In this document: positions 52,949 through 61,485 of the stretch, piece after piece | How the letters are laid out: each line of letters starts with the position of its first letter | Position numbering within the stretch: the stretch's first letter is position 1 | From: an uncultured Muribaculaceae bacterium | Lineage (GTDB): Bacteria; Bacteroidota; Bacteroidia; Bacteroidales; Muribaculaceae | Assembly: GCA_947525975.1 (NCBI GenBank) | Contig: CANNVE010000014.1 | Coordinates: forward strand, 21,032 to 85,031 | DNA length: 64,000 nucleotides | Reading direction: 5' to 3' | Translations under genes and position numbers: made by a program | The notes under the pieces: generated by a model | Told to the model about the DNA's origin: nothing | Database searches by the model: none | The model's input: only the letters and a program-made list of their open reading frames with translations

Positions 52949-54433
52949 ATGGCTTTCAACTTCATTACGGCGGAAGAAGCCGCCAGCATGATCAAAAACG
53001 GAGATACCCTTGGTCTTTCCGGCTTCACTGCCCCGGGCACTCCTAAAGCTATCACCGAGGCTCTCGCCAAAAAGGCTGAGGCCGAGCATGCGGAAGGTCG
53101 TCCCTTCAAGGTCAACATCTTCACCGGAGCATCGACCAGCGACCACGTAGACGGGGTTCTCTCCCGCGCCAACGCCATCGACCGCCGCGCGCCATACCAG
53201 AATGTCCCCGACCTGCGCAAGCGCATCAATTGCCATGACGTGCACTATTTTGACCGCCACCTCTCGGAGATGGCACAGGAAATGCGCTACGGATTCTACG
53301 GAGACATCGACTTCGCCATCATCGAGGCCGCCGACATCACTCCTGACGGTGAGATCGTGCTCGGCACCGGCGTGGGCAACATACCCACCTACGCCAAGCT
53401 GGCCAAGAAAATATTCATAGAGCTCAACGAGGCCCTTCCAGCCCAGCTCCACGGCATGCACGACGTGTGCCTGCTCCAGGATCCGCCTTACCGCCGCGAA
53501 ATCCCCATATTCTCGCCCAAAGACCGCATCGGCAGCCCCGTGCTCAAGATCGACCCGAGCAAGGTGGTGGGCATCGTCAAGACCAACTTCCTTGACGGCG
53601 TGAAGGAATTCACCGCCCCCGATGAGGTGTCTAAGCAGATCGGATCAAACGTGGTGGCATTCCTGCTGCGCGAATACAAGCGCGGAGGCATTCCCAAGGA
53701 GTTCCTGCCCTTGCAGTCGGGCGTGGGCAATGTGGCCAACGCCGTGCTCTACGACCTGGGCGAAAGCACAGAGATCCCGCCGTTCATGATGTACACCGAG
53801 GTGATACAGGACGCCGTGCTGCAGCTGATGCAGAAGGGCAAGTGCACATTCGCCAGCACATGCTCCATGACATTCGCCGACTCCACCGAGCTCAAGCTCT
53901 TCAAGGACATGGACTTCTACCGCGACAAGATACTCATGCGCCCCGCCGAGCTCTCAAACAATCCTGAAGTGATACGCCGCCTCGGCGTCATCGCCATGAA
54001 CACTGCCCTCGAGGCCGATATCTGGGGATGCGTCAACTCCACCCACGTGCTCGGCACAAAGATGATGAACGGCATCGGCGGATCTGGCGACTTCACCCGC
54101 AACGCATATATCTCCATCTTCTCGTGCCCCTCGATCACCAAGGGCGGCCTCATAAGCAACATCGTGCCCATGACGGCCCACCCCGACCACTCGGAGCACT
54201 CGGTCGACATCCTCGTCACCGACCAGGGCATCGCCGACCTGCGCGGAAAAGACCCCGTGCAGCGTGCCGAGGAAATTATCACCAACTGTGCCAACCCCCT
54301 CTACAAGGAACTCCTCTGGGACTACCTCAAGATGGGCAAGGGAGGCCAGACTCCGGTATCGCTCGACAAGGCATTCGCCTTCCACAACGCATTCAACGAG
54401 ACCGGCGACATGCGCAACGCCAACTTCAGCTGA
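52949..54433 (+). CDS. Succinate/acetate CoA-transferase family enzyme
   Basis: A 494-aa enzyme of the acetyl-CoA hydrolase/transferase family. The N-terminal domain has NGDTLGLSGFTAPGTPKAI. The catalytic glutamate is Glu284 in MMYTEVIQDAV, and the CoA-binding region includes GIGGSGDFTRNA and ISIFSCPSITKGG. Its size and motifs match succinyl-CoA:acetate or propionyl-CoA:succinate transferases. In Bacteroidales such an enzyme completes the succinate-propionate route, so that role is likely. A strong terminator follows at 54455-54499. Confidence 0.93.
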   Translation: MAFNFITAEEAASMIKNGDTLGLSGFTAPGTPKAITEALAKKAEAEHAEGRPFKVNIFTGASTSDHVDGVLSRANAIDRRAPYQNVPDLRKRINCHDVHYFDRHLSEMAQEMRYGFYGDIDFAIIEAADITPDGEIVLGTGVGNIPTYAKLAKKIFIELNEALPAQLHGMHDVCLLQDPPYRREIPIFSPKDRIGSPVLKIDPSKVVGIVKTNFLDGVKEFTAPDEVSKQIGSNVVAFLLREYKRGGIPKEFLPLQSGVGNVANAVLYDLGESTEIPPFMMYTEVIQDAVLQLMQKGKCTFASTCSMTFADSTELKLFKDMDFYRDKILMRPAELSNNPEVIRRLGVIAMNTALEADIWGCVNSTHVLGTKMMNGIGGSGDFTRNAYISIFSCPSITKGGLISNIVPMTAHPDHSEHSVDILVTDQGIADLRGKDPVQRAEEIITNCANPLYKELLWDYLKMGKGGQTPVSLDKAFAFHNAFNETGDMRNANFS

Positions 54434-54454
54434 TAGATAACTGACTGCATTGCC

Positions 54455-54499
54455 GGCAGCCGAGCGTCACACACCCACGTGGCTCGGCTGCCGCTTTTT
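54455..54499 (+). terminator. Terminator after the CoA-transferase gene
   Basis: GGCAGCCGAGC (54455-54465) pairs with GCTCGGCTGCC (54482-54492), then GCTTTTT follows. Confidence 0.9.
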
Positions 54500-54546
54500 G
54501 TGGGCGGGCGCATAATAATACGCGGTTTTCAGCGTTATCTTATCTG

Positions 54547-55581
54547 ATGACTTTTCTAAGCATGAATCTTCGCCTCTACATAATCATATTGCTCTCCGCA
54601 GCGCTCGGATGCATGCAGGCCCCGGCCCAGAGCGGGTCATCGGCCTATTCATTCCTCGACATCCCGATGTCGACGCGCATCTACGGCCTCGGCGGCATCA
54701 ACATATCGCTGATCGACGACGACATCTCCACCATCGACCAGAATCCGGCGCTCCTTGGCCCGGAAATGAGCGGAATGATGTCGCTCAGCTACATGAAATA
54801 CGTGGCAGGCAGCAATTTCGCCGGCTTGCGCTACGCCCACAGCGCCGGTGAGCGCGCCGCCTGGTCAGCCGCTGTGCAATATTTCGGCTACGGATCGATG
54901 AAGGAGACAGACGAGACCGGCAGCATCATAGGCGATTTCTCGCCGAAGGACGCTGTCTTCATGGGGGCATATTCCCACGACATCACCGACCGCCTGCGCG
55001 GAGGCATCAACCTGAAAATGGCCTACAGCAGCTATGCCGAATATTCGGCCCTGGCCATAGGCGTTGACCTCGGCATCAACTATTACGACCCCGACCGCGA
55101 CATGTCGCTCTCGGCTGTGGTGTCGAATCTGGGCGGACAGGTGAAGAAATTCAACGAGCGATATGACCGCATGCCCATCGACGTGCGCCTGGGCTGGTCG
55201 CAATCATTCGGCACCCTGCCGCTGAGGTTTTCGGTGACAGCCTGGAACCTCACCAAATGGAAACTGCCCTATCTGGAATACACCGACGGCACCACATCGT
55301 CGGAGGGGCAGGTGAAGGACAAATTCATGAGCAATCTCATGCGCCACCTTGTCTTTGGCGTTGACCTGATAGCCTCGCCCAACTGGTACATAGGCCTCGG
55401 ATACAACTACAAGGTGCGCACCGATATGCTCGCCGACCAGCGCTCCATGCTATCAGGCTTCTCCCTCTCGGGCGGCATACGCGTGAAGGCCTTCGGCGTG
55501 GGGCTGGCATTCGCGCAGCGCACCACCGGAGCGTCGACATTCATGCTGAATCTATCATGCTCACTGAGCGAAATAATCTGA
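54547..55581 (+). CDS. porQ: Type IX secretion protein PorQ
   Basis: A 344-aa outer membrane barrel (339 aa if the Met at 54562 is the start). After a signal peptide (LYIIILLSAALGCMQAPAQ) comes the family opening SAYSFLDIPMSTRIYGLGGINISLIDDDISTIDQNPALL. Long amphipathic strands follow to the end. In Porphyromonas PorQ works with PorV and PorU in attaching type IX cargo at the cell surface. The order porQ-cmk-ispH is conserved in Bacteroidales and supports the call. cmk begins 29 nt after its stop. Confidence 0.9.
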   Translation: MTFLSMNLRLYIIILLSAALGCMQAPAQSGSSAYSFLDIPMSTRIYGLGGINISLIDDDISTIDQNPALLGPEMSGMMSLSYMKYVAGSNFAGLRYAHSAGERAAWSAAVQYFGYGSMKETDETGSIIGDFSPKDAVFMGAYSHDITDRLRGGINLKMAYSSYAEYSALAIGVDLGINYYDPDRDMSLSAVVSNLGGQVKKFNERYDRMPIDVRLGWSQSFGTLPLRFSVTAWNLTKWKLPYLEYTDGTTSSEGQVKDKFMSNLMRHLVFGVDLIASPNWYIGLGYNYKVRTDMLADQRSMLSGFSLSGGIRVKAFGVGLAFAQRTTGASTFMLNLSCSLSEII

Positions 55582-55610
55582 ACGAATCAACTATCCACAT
55601 ACAGCCAAAA

Positions 55611-56321
55611 ATGGAAAACAATAATCCAAAAATCATCATAGCCATCGACGGATACTCTTCCTCGGGCAAAAGCACCATGGCAAAGCGCCTGGCATCGCGC
55701 ATCGGATACAGATACATCGACACAGGCGCCATGTACCGCGCCGTCACCCTTTTCGCCATGCGCCAATCCATGATCGACGCTGACGGCAATGTCGATGCCG
55801 ACCTCCTGCAGCAAGCCCTGCCCGGAATCAAGATCGACTTCGCCCCGCAGCCCGACGGCTCGCAGCGCACACTGCTCAACGGCGAGGACGTGGAGGACGA
55901 AATACGCCGCATCCAGGTCTCAAGCCATGTGTCTACGATAGCCGCAATCCCATTCGTGCGCCACGCGCTGGTGAAAGCGCAGAAAGCTATGGGAGGCGAG
56001 AAAGGAATAGTGATGGACGGGCGCGACATCGGCACCACCGTCTTCCCCGAAGCCGAGTTCAAGATTTTCGTCACCGCATCGGCGCAGACCCGCGCCCAGC
56101 GCCGATTTGCCGAGATGCTCGAAAAGGGCGGCAATCCCTCATTTGAGGAAGTGCTGGCCAATGTAGTGCACCGCGACCACATCGACGAGACCCGCGAGGA
56201 AAGCCCGCTGCGAAAGGCCGACGACGCCGTCACGCTCGACAATTCGCTGATGACTCCGTCAGAGCAGGACGTATGGCTGCTCAATCAGTACACACGCGCC
56301 ATCTCAGCCATCAATGGGTAA
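55611..56321 (+). CDS. cmk: Cytidylate kinase
   Basis: A 236-aa (d)CMP kinase. The start at 55611 (MENNNPK) gives the normal N-terminus; the frame from 55557 overlaps porQ. The P-loop is IAIDGYSSSGKSTMAK. RYIDTGAMYRAVTL and VMDGRDIGTTVFPEAEFKIFVTAS are family signatures. Its end overlaps ispH by 8 nt, so translation is coupled. Confidence 0.96.
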   Translation: MENNNPKIIIAIDGYSSSGKSTMAKRLASRIGYRYIDTGAMYRAVTLFAMRQSMIDADGNVDADLLQQALPGIKIDFAPQPDGSQRTLLNGEDVEDEIRRIQVSSHVSTIAAIPFVRHALVKAQKAMGGEKGIVMDGRDIGTTVFPEAEFKIFVTASAQTRAQRRFAEMLEKGGNPSFEEVLANVVHRDHIDETREESPLRKADDAVTLDNSLMTPSEQDVWLLNQYTRAISAING

Positions 56322-57177
56322 GCCCGTTTGCGAAATCGACGAGAGCTCGGGCTTCTGCTTCGGCGTGACCACCGCCATAAGCAAGGCAGAGGACGAACTC
56401 GCGAAATCGGGCAGGCTATACTGCCTTGGCGACATCGTGCACAACAGCGATGAGGTGGAGCGCCTGCGATCGATAGGCCTCGTCACCATCACCCATGAGG
56501 AAATGGCCGAGCTGCGCGACGTGAAGGTGCTGCTGCGCGCTCACGGCGAGCCGCCGTCGACCTACGAACTCGCACGCCGCAACAACATCGAGATCATCGA
56601 CGCCACGTGCCCCGTGGTGCTCAGGCTGCAACAGCGCATCAAGGCCACATTCGCCCGCCCGCAATCGCCCCAGATCGTGATCTACGGAAAGACGGGGCAC
56701 GCCGAGGTCAACGGCCTTGTGGGCCAGACCCAGGGCACAGCCATAGTGGTGGAGGACGAGAGCCAACTGCGCCGCATCGACTTCAGCCGCGACATAGCCC
56801 TATACTCCCAGACCACAAAATCGCTCGAAGGATTCCGCAGCATGATCACAGCCATCGAAGCCCGCAAGGCGCCCGACGCCAATTTTGAATATTTCGATAC
56901 GATCTGCCGCCAGGTATCAAACCGAGTGGAGCATCTTAAAGACTTCTCGCGCAAGCACGATTGCATCCTTTTCGTGGCCGGAGCAAAGAGCAGCAACGGC
57001 AAGATCCTATACAACCACTGCCTTGATGCCAACCCGCGCACCCATCTGGTGTCAAACCCCGACCACCTGCAAGCGCAATGGATAGCCGGCGCCGCCACCA
57101 TAGGCATCTGCGGCGCCACGTCCACCCCTCGATGGCTTATGGAGAAGGTCAAGGCAAAAGTGATGCAGATGATATGA
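56314..57177 (+). CDS. ispH: 4-hydroxy-3-methylbut-2-enyl diphosphate reductase
   Basis: A 287-aa iron-sulfur enzyme, the last step of the MEP isoprenoid pathway. Three cluster cysteines are visible in SGFCFGV (near residue 15), DATCPVV and FDTICRQVSNR. KSSNGKILY and GICGATSTPRWL contain substrate contacts. The order cmk-ispH is usual in the phylum. The following lipoprotein gene starts inside its stop codon. Confidence 0.96.
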   Translation: MGKPVCEIDESSGFCFGVTTAISKAEDELAKSGRLYCLGDIVHNSDEVERLRSIGLVTITHEEMAELRDVKVLLRAHGEPPSTYELARRNNIEIIDATCPVVLRLQQRIKATFARPQSPQIVIYGKTGHAEVNGLVGQTQGTAIVVEDESQLRRIDFSRDIALYSQTTKSLEGFRSMITAIEARKAPDANFEYFDTICRQVSNRVEHLKDFSRKHDCILFVAGAKSSNGKILYNHCLDANPRTHLVSNPDHLQAQWIAGAATIGICGATSTPRWLMEKVKAKVMQMI

Positions 57178-57485
57178 AGACACGCAGCTCCGACAATATG
57201 ACGCTGCTGCCCGCCATTTTGGCGGCGGCTCTGACACTTGGCGCCTGCTCTGACCACGACAGCGCCGACGCCCCCCACCCCAACGACATACTCGCCGCCT
57301 CCCACGCGCGCCAGGATGCACAGCGCGCTATCGAAGCCCCCGAAGGCTCTATGGCCCGCGAAGGCGCCATCCTCCACATCCGCGCTACGCAAGAAGCCAT
57401 CCTCAGCGCCGGCGACACCGCCGCCGCCATCGTATACACCGACACAGCCACGGCCCTCCTGCGCCAAGCCCACCTCATCTACTGA
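57174..57485 (+). CDS. Small lipoprotein, unknown
   Basis: A 103-aa protein with a lipoprotein signal (LLPAILAAALTLGAC) and an Ala-rich, helical mature region (ILAASHARQDAQRAIEAPEGSMAREGAIL, ATALLRQAHLIY). The start MKT at 57174 overlaps the ispH stop as ATGA; the Met at 57198 is an alternative. Coupling with ispH and the codon pattern support a real gene. I do not recognise a family. Confidence 0.7.
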   Translation: MKTRSSDNMTLLPAILAAALTLGACSDHDSADAPHPNDILAASHARQDAQRAIEAPEGSMAREGAILHIRATQEAILSAGDTAAAIVYTDTATALLRQAHLIY

Positions 57486-57880
57486 CCCTACAGTGGGCCC
57501 CGCGTCGCATTGGCATGCGGGGACTCGGCGGCGGGTCATCCTGCAGGATGCCGAATTATAGTATCCCCGTATGACGCAGCGAAGCGAAGTCATGCGGGGT
57601 TGTTGGCATAGTGGTGGCGGCATTCGGCAGAAAGCCGAAGGTATCATGTTCGGCATCCTGCCGGATGCCACTGCCTACACAATCCTTTGCATGGCCTTTG
57701 CTGAAACCTATAATGGAAAAGCCCTCGGAGACAAACGCATATATTCCGCGCCTCCCTCACCGGGGTGCGACATTGGCGTTGACACATTTTCCCTCGAGTT
57801 TCACCCGAGGCTACTATCCTTTGCCCGCTCACCGCGGGCTCTACTGCCAAAAAAAACAATCAAATTTTTTGCCTTAAACC
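57486..57880 (+). repeat. Palindrome-rich spacer with REP-like elements
   Basis: This 395-nt gene-free stretch holds many inverted repeats. They include CCCCG-ATGAC/GTCAT-CGGGG (57565-57575 with 57589-57599), CATCCTGCAGGATG (57537-57550), the REP-like pair at 57619-57669, CCTCG/CGAGG around 57792-57810, and CCCGC/GCGGG at 57824-57838. Reading frames here lack start sites and family sequence. Confidence 0.65.
57619..57669 (+). repeat. REP-like imperfect palindrome
   Basis: Left arm 57619-57639 begins GGCATTCGGCAGAAAGCC and pairs imperfectly with 57649-57669 across a loop of 9 nt. The left arm nearly matches the arms of the palindrome at 17522-17570. Confidence 0.6.
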
Positions 57881-57911
57881 TTTGTCGATAATAAAATAAT
57901 GTTTAAATTTG
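57881..57911 (+). promoter_or_regulatory. Promoter of the candidate structured RNA
   Basis: TTTG (57881-57884), 19 nt, and TAAATTTG (57904-57911) match the consensus and sit directly before the first hairpin at 57914-57940. Confidence 0.8.
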
Positions 57912-57913
57912 CG

Positions 57914-58213
57914 ATGTGAGGCGCCGAGTGCGCCCCACATACATACTGAAAGCGTATATTGACGCTTCTGTTCTGATGCCTTGGAACTTCGCAACTTCTA
58001 CAGTCTTTGTCAGAGCCGGAGCAACGGTAGACGCCATGCCGGATATGTAAATCTATCCGCCGTGGGCCGTAGCCTCATATGTGAGGTTAGGCGCACTGTG
58101 GCATACTTACATATTTGCGTGGGCCTCTGCGTTGTTTCGTTCTTACAAAGACGGGCAATGCGAAGGCCTCAAGACGTGGGAACGGACAGCAAGTGCGGCT
58201 CCACGCTTTTTTT
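57914..58213 (+). ncRNA. Candidate structured non-coding RNA, about 300 nt
   Basis: A GC-balanced segment with its own promoter and a terminator-like end. Clear stems are: 57914-57940 (ATGTG and GGCGC with GCGCC and CACAT); 57950-57966 (AAGCGT/ACGCTT); an outer arm ATATGTAA (58043-58050) with TTACATAT (58107-58114) enclosing CCTCA/TGAGG (58073-58086); and a 13-bp stem with one mismatch (58122-58134 with 58156-58168). The last stem CGTGG/CCACG (58175-58205) is followed by seven T. I find no tmRNA tag or tRNA-like ends and no RNase P signature. A 6S-like or new RNA is possible. It could also be a leader of the gene at 58276, but the terminator argues for a free RNA. Confidence 0.6.
58175..58213 (+). 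terminator. Terminator-like stem and T-run after the RNA
   Basis: CGTGG (58175-58179) pairs with CCACG (58201-58205), with further partial pairing inside, then C and seven T (58207-58213). Confidence 0.65.
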
Positions 58214-58275
58214 GTTTCCACTCATCAGGCGCCGCGAAGAAAAAGCCGAGGCGCTTGAAAGGCGGTAGGCACAAA

Positions 58276-58869
58276 ATGACATTTGCCTATGCGCGCATGC
58301 AACTCTACCAAAAACGACTGCTGCTCAACCGCCTGAACGACCCTGAAAGCAAACGTGAACTTCAGGATTTGTTCAACGTCCTGGAACAACACAACATCAA
58401 TTATCACCCGCTCATCATCCCCCTTGGCACACTGGATGCTGACCGATTCATCCCTGCCGAAGCCTTCAATGACTTAACCGCAAACGAAGAATTTATCCGC
58501 CTGGCTAACACTGCGGTGATGTTCAACCTGTACTTGCCTGACTACGGCTTCGTATTCAATGTAACAAACACCGCTTCTTATCATCCGCAAGAAAAGCGCA
58601 GCGGCCTTGAGCAAATGGTTTGCGAAGCGCTCTCGCAGCCCGCATCAAAAGAGGTGGATTTATTTCCTTTAGATGAAACCGACCGCCAAATCGATATCCT
58701 CGATATTTTCCGCAGGGCGATCCTGAGTCGACTTGCCGCCGAGGACATTGTATTCCCGCTTGATGCGCATCCCGACCTCAGGGATTCCGGTGCTGTACCA
58801 TCAAACACCTTCAACAAGACCAATCTTGGGAAACTTGATTCACTCCTGTCAAAACCGCCACGGAAATAA
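58276..58869 (+). CDS. Hypothetical protein, 197 aa
   Basis: A soluble-looking protein starting MTFAYARMQLYQKRLLLN at 58276; the longer frame from 58081 runs through the structured RNA and is not credible. It has a helical N-terminal third, then LEQHNINYHPLIIPLGTLDADRFIPAEAFNDL, and a hydrophilic C-terminal tail. No signal peptide or membrane segment is seen, and I recognise no family. Composition is slightly more AT-rich than the neighbours upstream. Confidence 0.65.
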   Translation: MTFAYARMQLYQKRLLLNRLNDPESKRELQDLFNVLEQHNINYHPLIIPLGTLDADRFIPAEAFNDLTANEEFIRLANTAVMFNLYLPDYGFVFNVTNTASYHPQEKRSGLEQMVCEALSQPASKEVDLFPLDETDRQIDILDIFRRAILSRLAAEDIVFPLDAHPDLRDSGAVPSNTFNKTNLGKLDSLLSKPPRK

Positions 58870-58921
58870 TCACGACACACCGAAATAGACCTATCCACAA
58901 CCTATAAACAAAAACCTTTTT

Positions 58922-61261
58922 ATGAGACCAAAACTAATTCTATCCATCATGCTTGCGCTATGGAGCTTAGGCATGGCAAGGGCCGCCACTGTGACCGTCG
59001 ACGGATTAATCTACTCGATATCCGGCACAACCGCCTCTGTGACCTCCCAAGGCGGAAACAAAGACCTCATCGAGGTCATAATCCCCGAAACCATTGAAGT
59101 CGACGGCACCACCTACGAGGTAATAACCATCTCTTCTAAAGCATTTACAAAATGCCCTTCCTTAACCTCCATCACAATTCCCGGCACCGTCACTAATCTT
59201 GGAGAATATGCCTTCAGTGAATGTTCAAAGTTGGAGTCTATCAATATCCCCGCTTCAGTCTCCAAGGTAGGAAACTATGCTTTCTACAGATGCTCATCAT
59301 TAAAAAATCTCACAATAGAGGATAGTGATGAAGTTTTGTCTTTGGGCATAAATGGTGATTATAATTTAGGGCTATTCAGTCATTGCTCATTAGAAAACTT
59401 ATATCTTGGGCGCAATCTTGATTATAATCCTAAATATAATAGTTCAAATCCGTACATTCGTTCTCCATTCAGAGACTTAAAAAATCTTTCATCAATTGTT
59501 ATAGGTAAAAATGTCACTATTTTGGGGTATTCTCTATTCTCTGGCTGCGAACGCATTTCCAGTCTCACCATTCCCCCAAAAGTAACAGAAATAAAAGATT
59601 ATGCATTTGCGGGTTGCACCGGCATTATATCAATAATAATTGAAGACAGTGATCAAAAATTAACACTTGGTATTAATTCTTATACGGCTAATACCTTCTC
59701 CAGTTCACCACTAACAACTGTATATTTAGGCAGAGATATATCTTATAAAACCGTTACTCCGGGGTCCGCTTCCTATCCATCTGTTACTAATGGCCATTCA
59801 CCATTCTATGGAAAGAAAGAATTAGAATCATTAACAATCGGTGATAAAGTTACCACAATCGGGAAGTACGCATTTTCAGGATGCTCTGGAATAAAGGAGT
59901 TGACAATACCAAATTCAGTTACAACGATTTCTGCTGAAGCGTTTAAAGGCATAGGCATTTCTACGATAGTTATTCCTAATTCTGTAACCATAATCGAAGA
60001 CAATGCTTTTTCTTCATGCAATGAGCTTGGATCCATCACCTTCGTGGATGCCGAGTCTAAATCCATAGAGGCCATTAAGTGTAGTTCAAGTGCGTTTGCC
60101 AATGATCAAAATATCACCGAGTATTATCTTGGACGAAATGTGTCATCTCACGGCTTACCTAATAATGTTCTATCCTCAATAACTATTGGTGCGAATGTAA
60201 CAAGTCTACCTTATTTTACGTCACAAGAAAAACTATCGAAAATATATTGCAAAGCCGTTACTCCCCCAGCAACTGGTGATTTTCATGTTGATACATATCA
60301 ATTCGGAGAATTGTTTGTTCCTTGTGAATCAACAAAAAAATATTCTAAAGCGGCTATATGGCGAAATTTCTATTCTATAACCGGTTTTAATCCCGAATCG
60401 TTTGAAATTGATGGACTCCGATATGTGCTCGACCAAGAATCAAAGACCGCGAAAGCAACCTACCAACAGCAGCACAATATGGACAACTACTCTGATCTGA
60501 TTGATGTGACGATTCCTGAGACTGTGATGTATAATGGCGTGACTTACACCGTGGTGGGAATCGGTGCTGAGGCGTTTAATTATTGCTGGGGGCTGAAATC
60601 CATCACACTGCCGAAAACGATAACGAGCATCGACAATGCCGCGTTTGGATACTGCACATCTCTCCGCACTATCGAAATACCCAACAGCGTGAAGGCAATC
60701 GGCGACGAGGCATTCACGGGTTGCAGCGCGCTGAGCTCGGCCAAGATTGGCGAAAGCGTGGAGAGCATAGGCGATTACGGATTCTTTGGCTGCACGGGCT
60801 TGAGCGAAATCACGGTGCCTGAGTCGGTGAATCACATCGGGGAATACGCCTTCATGGGCGTGCATTGGCTCAATGAGGTGCACGCTGAATCGATCGTGCC
60901 GTCAGACGCCCACGTCACATCATTCAGCAACATGGCCTACGAAAATGCCACGCTTTATGTTCCGGCAGGAACTCTCGACACTTACAAGGCGCATCCTACT
61001 TGGAGCAAATTCCTGAAAGTGAAAATAGAGGGCGACACGAGCGGAATCGATGAAATAGAATCCGATAACGAGACGATAGTGACTGTCAGCGGATCGACCA
61101 TTACGATCACTGGCAAAGGCGAGTCTGATCAGGTCACTGTCTACGACCTTACGGGCCGACAGCTGCTATCGACCACCGATAGCCGATTCACGGTGGATCA
61201 AGCTTCCGGCATAGTAGTGGTCTATGTCAATCGCAAGGCACACAAAGTGACTCTGCGCTAA
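58922..61261 (+). CDS. BspA-like leucine-rich repeat surface protein with sorting domain
   Basis: A 779-aa secreted protein. Signal peptide MRPKLILSIMLALWSLGMARA is followed by LRR_5 (BspA/TpLRR) repeats such as LTSITIPGTVTNLGEYAFSEC. The repeats form two homologous modules. One begins near residue 22 (VDGLIYSISG, then VIIPETIEVDGTTYEV). The other begins at residue 494 (FEIDGLRYVLDQ, then VTIPETVMYNGVTYTV). The last 80 residues (VTVYDLTGRQLLSTTDSRF, ASGIVVVYVNRKAHKVTLR) resemble a type A sorting domain. Such proteins bind host or bacterial surface ligands. The middle (59250-60400) is far more AT-rich than both ends. Confidence 0.9.
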   Translation: MRPKLILSIMLALWSLGMARAATVTVDGLIYSISGTTASVTSQGGNKDLIEVIIPETIEVDGTTYEVITISSKAFTKCPSLTSITIPGTVTNLGEYAFSECSKLESINIPASVSKVGNYAFYRCSSLKNLTIEDSDEVLSLGINGDYNLGLFSHCSLENLYLGRNLDYNPKYNSSNPYIRSPFRDLKNLSSIVIGKNVTILGYSLFSGCERISSLTIPPKVTEIKDYAFAGCTGIISIIIEDSDQKLTLGINSYTANTFSSSPLTTVYLGRDISYKTVTPGSASYPSVTNGHSPFYGKKELESLTIGDKVTTIGKYAFSGCSGIKELTIPNSVTTISAEAFKGIGISTIVIPNSVTIIEDNAFSSCNELGSITFVDAESKSIEAIKCSSSAFANDQNITEYYLGRNVSSHGLPNNVLSSITIGANVTSLPYFTSQEKLSKIYCKAVTPPATGDFHVDTYQFGELFVPCESTKKYSKAAIWRNFYSITGFNPESFEIDGLRYVLDQESKTAKATYQQQHNMDNYSDLIDVTIPETVMYNGVTYTVVGIGAEAFNYCWGLKSITLPKTITSIDNAAFGYCTSLRTIEIPNSVKAIGDEAFTGCSALSSAKIGESVESIGDYGFFGCTGLSEITVPESVNHIGEYAFMGVHWLNEVHAESIVPSDAHVTSFSNMAYENATLYVPAGTLDTYKAHPTWSKFLKVKIEGDTSGIDEIESDNETIVTVSGSTITITGKGESDQVTVYDLTGRQLLSTTDSRFTVDQASGIVVVYVNRKAHKVTLR

Positions 61262-61281
61262 GGCATCCACACACACCACAA

Positions 61282-61321
61282 GCGGCGCCCAATCCCGGCA
61301 CAAAAGCGGATTGGGCGCCGC
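61282..61321 (+). terminator. Strong hairpin after the LRR gene
   Basis: GCGGCGCCCAATCC (61282-61295) and GGATTGGGCGCCGC (61308-61321) are perfect 14-bp arms around a 12-nt loop. No T-run follows, but the position suggests transcript end protection or termination. Confidence 0.65.
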
Positions 61322-61428
61322 CTCTGTATATGAAGCCCGCTCACCGCGAACCTACACACATCCACCGCTTGCTCGGCAAAAGACTAAGAGGCCAGGTCTA
61401 TTTTATGCTATTATTCGCCTGTAAAAAA

Positions 61429-61459
61429 TTGTGTATCTCAATGATTTTTATTATCTTTG
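61429..61459 (+). promoter_or_regulatory. Promoter of the KilA-N gene
   Basis: TTG (61429-61431), 20 nt, and TATCTTTG (61452-61459). The ATG is at 61486. Confidence 0.8.
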
Positions 61460-61485
61460 TATGTAAAACTCTAATATCATCAAAA

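Noticed and set aside
57571..57891. 106-codon frame in the palindrome-rich spacer
   Set aside because: It is built from the repeats themselves and ends inside the next promoter.
57914..58213. RNase P RNA or tmRNA as identity of the candidate RNA
   Set aside because: The conserved GAGGAAAGUCC-type core of RNase P and the tRNA-like ends of tmRNA were not found on either strand.
57981..58268. 95-codon frame in the structured RNA region
   Set aside because: It runs across several perfect stems and the terminator, has no ribosome site and no family sequence.
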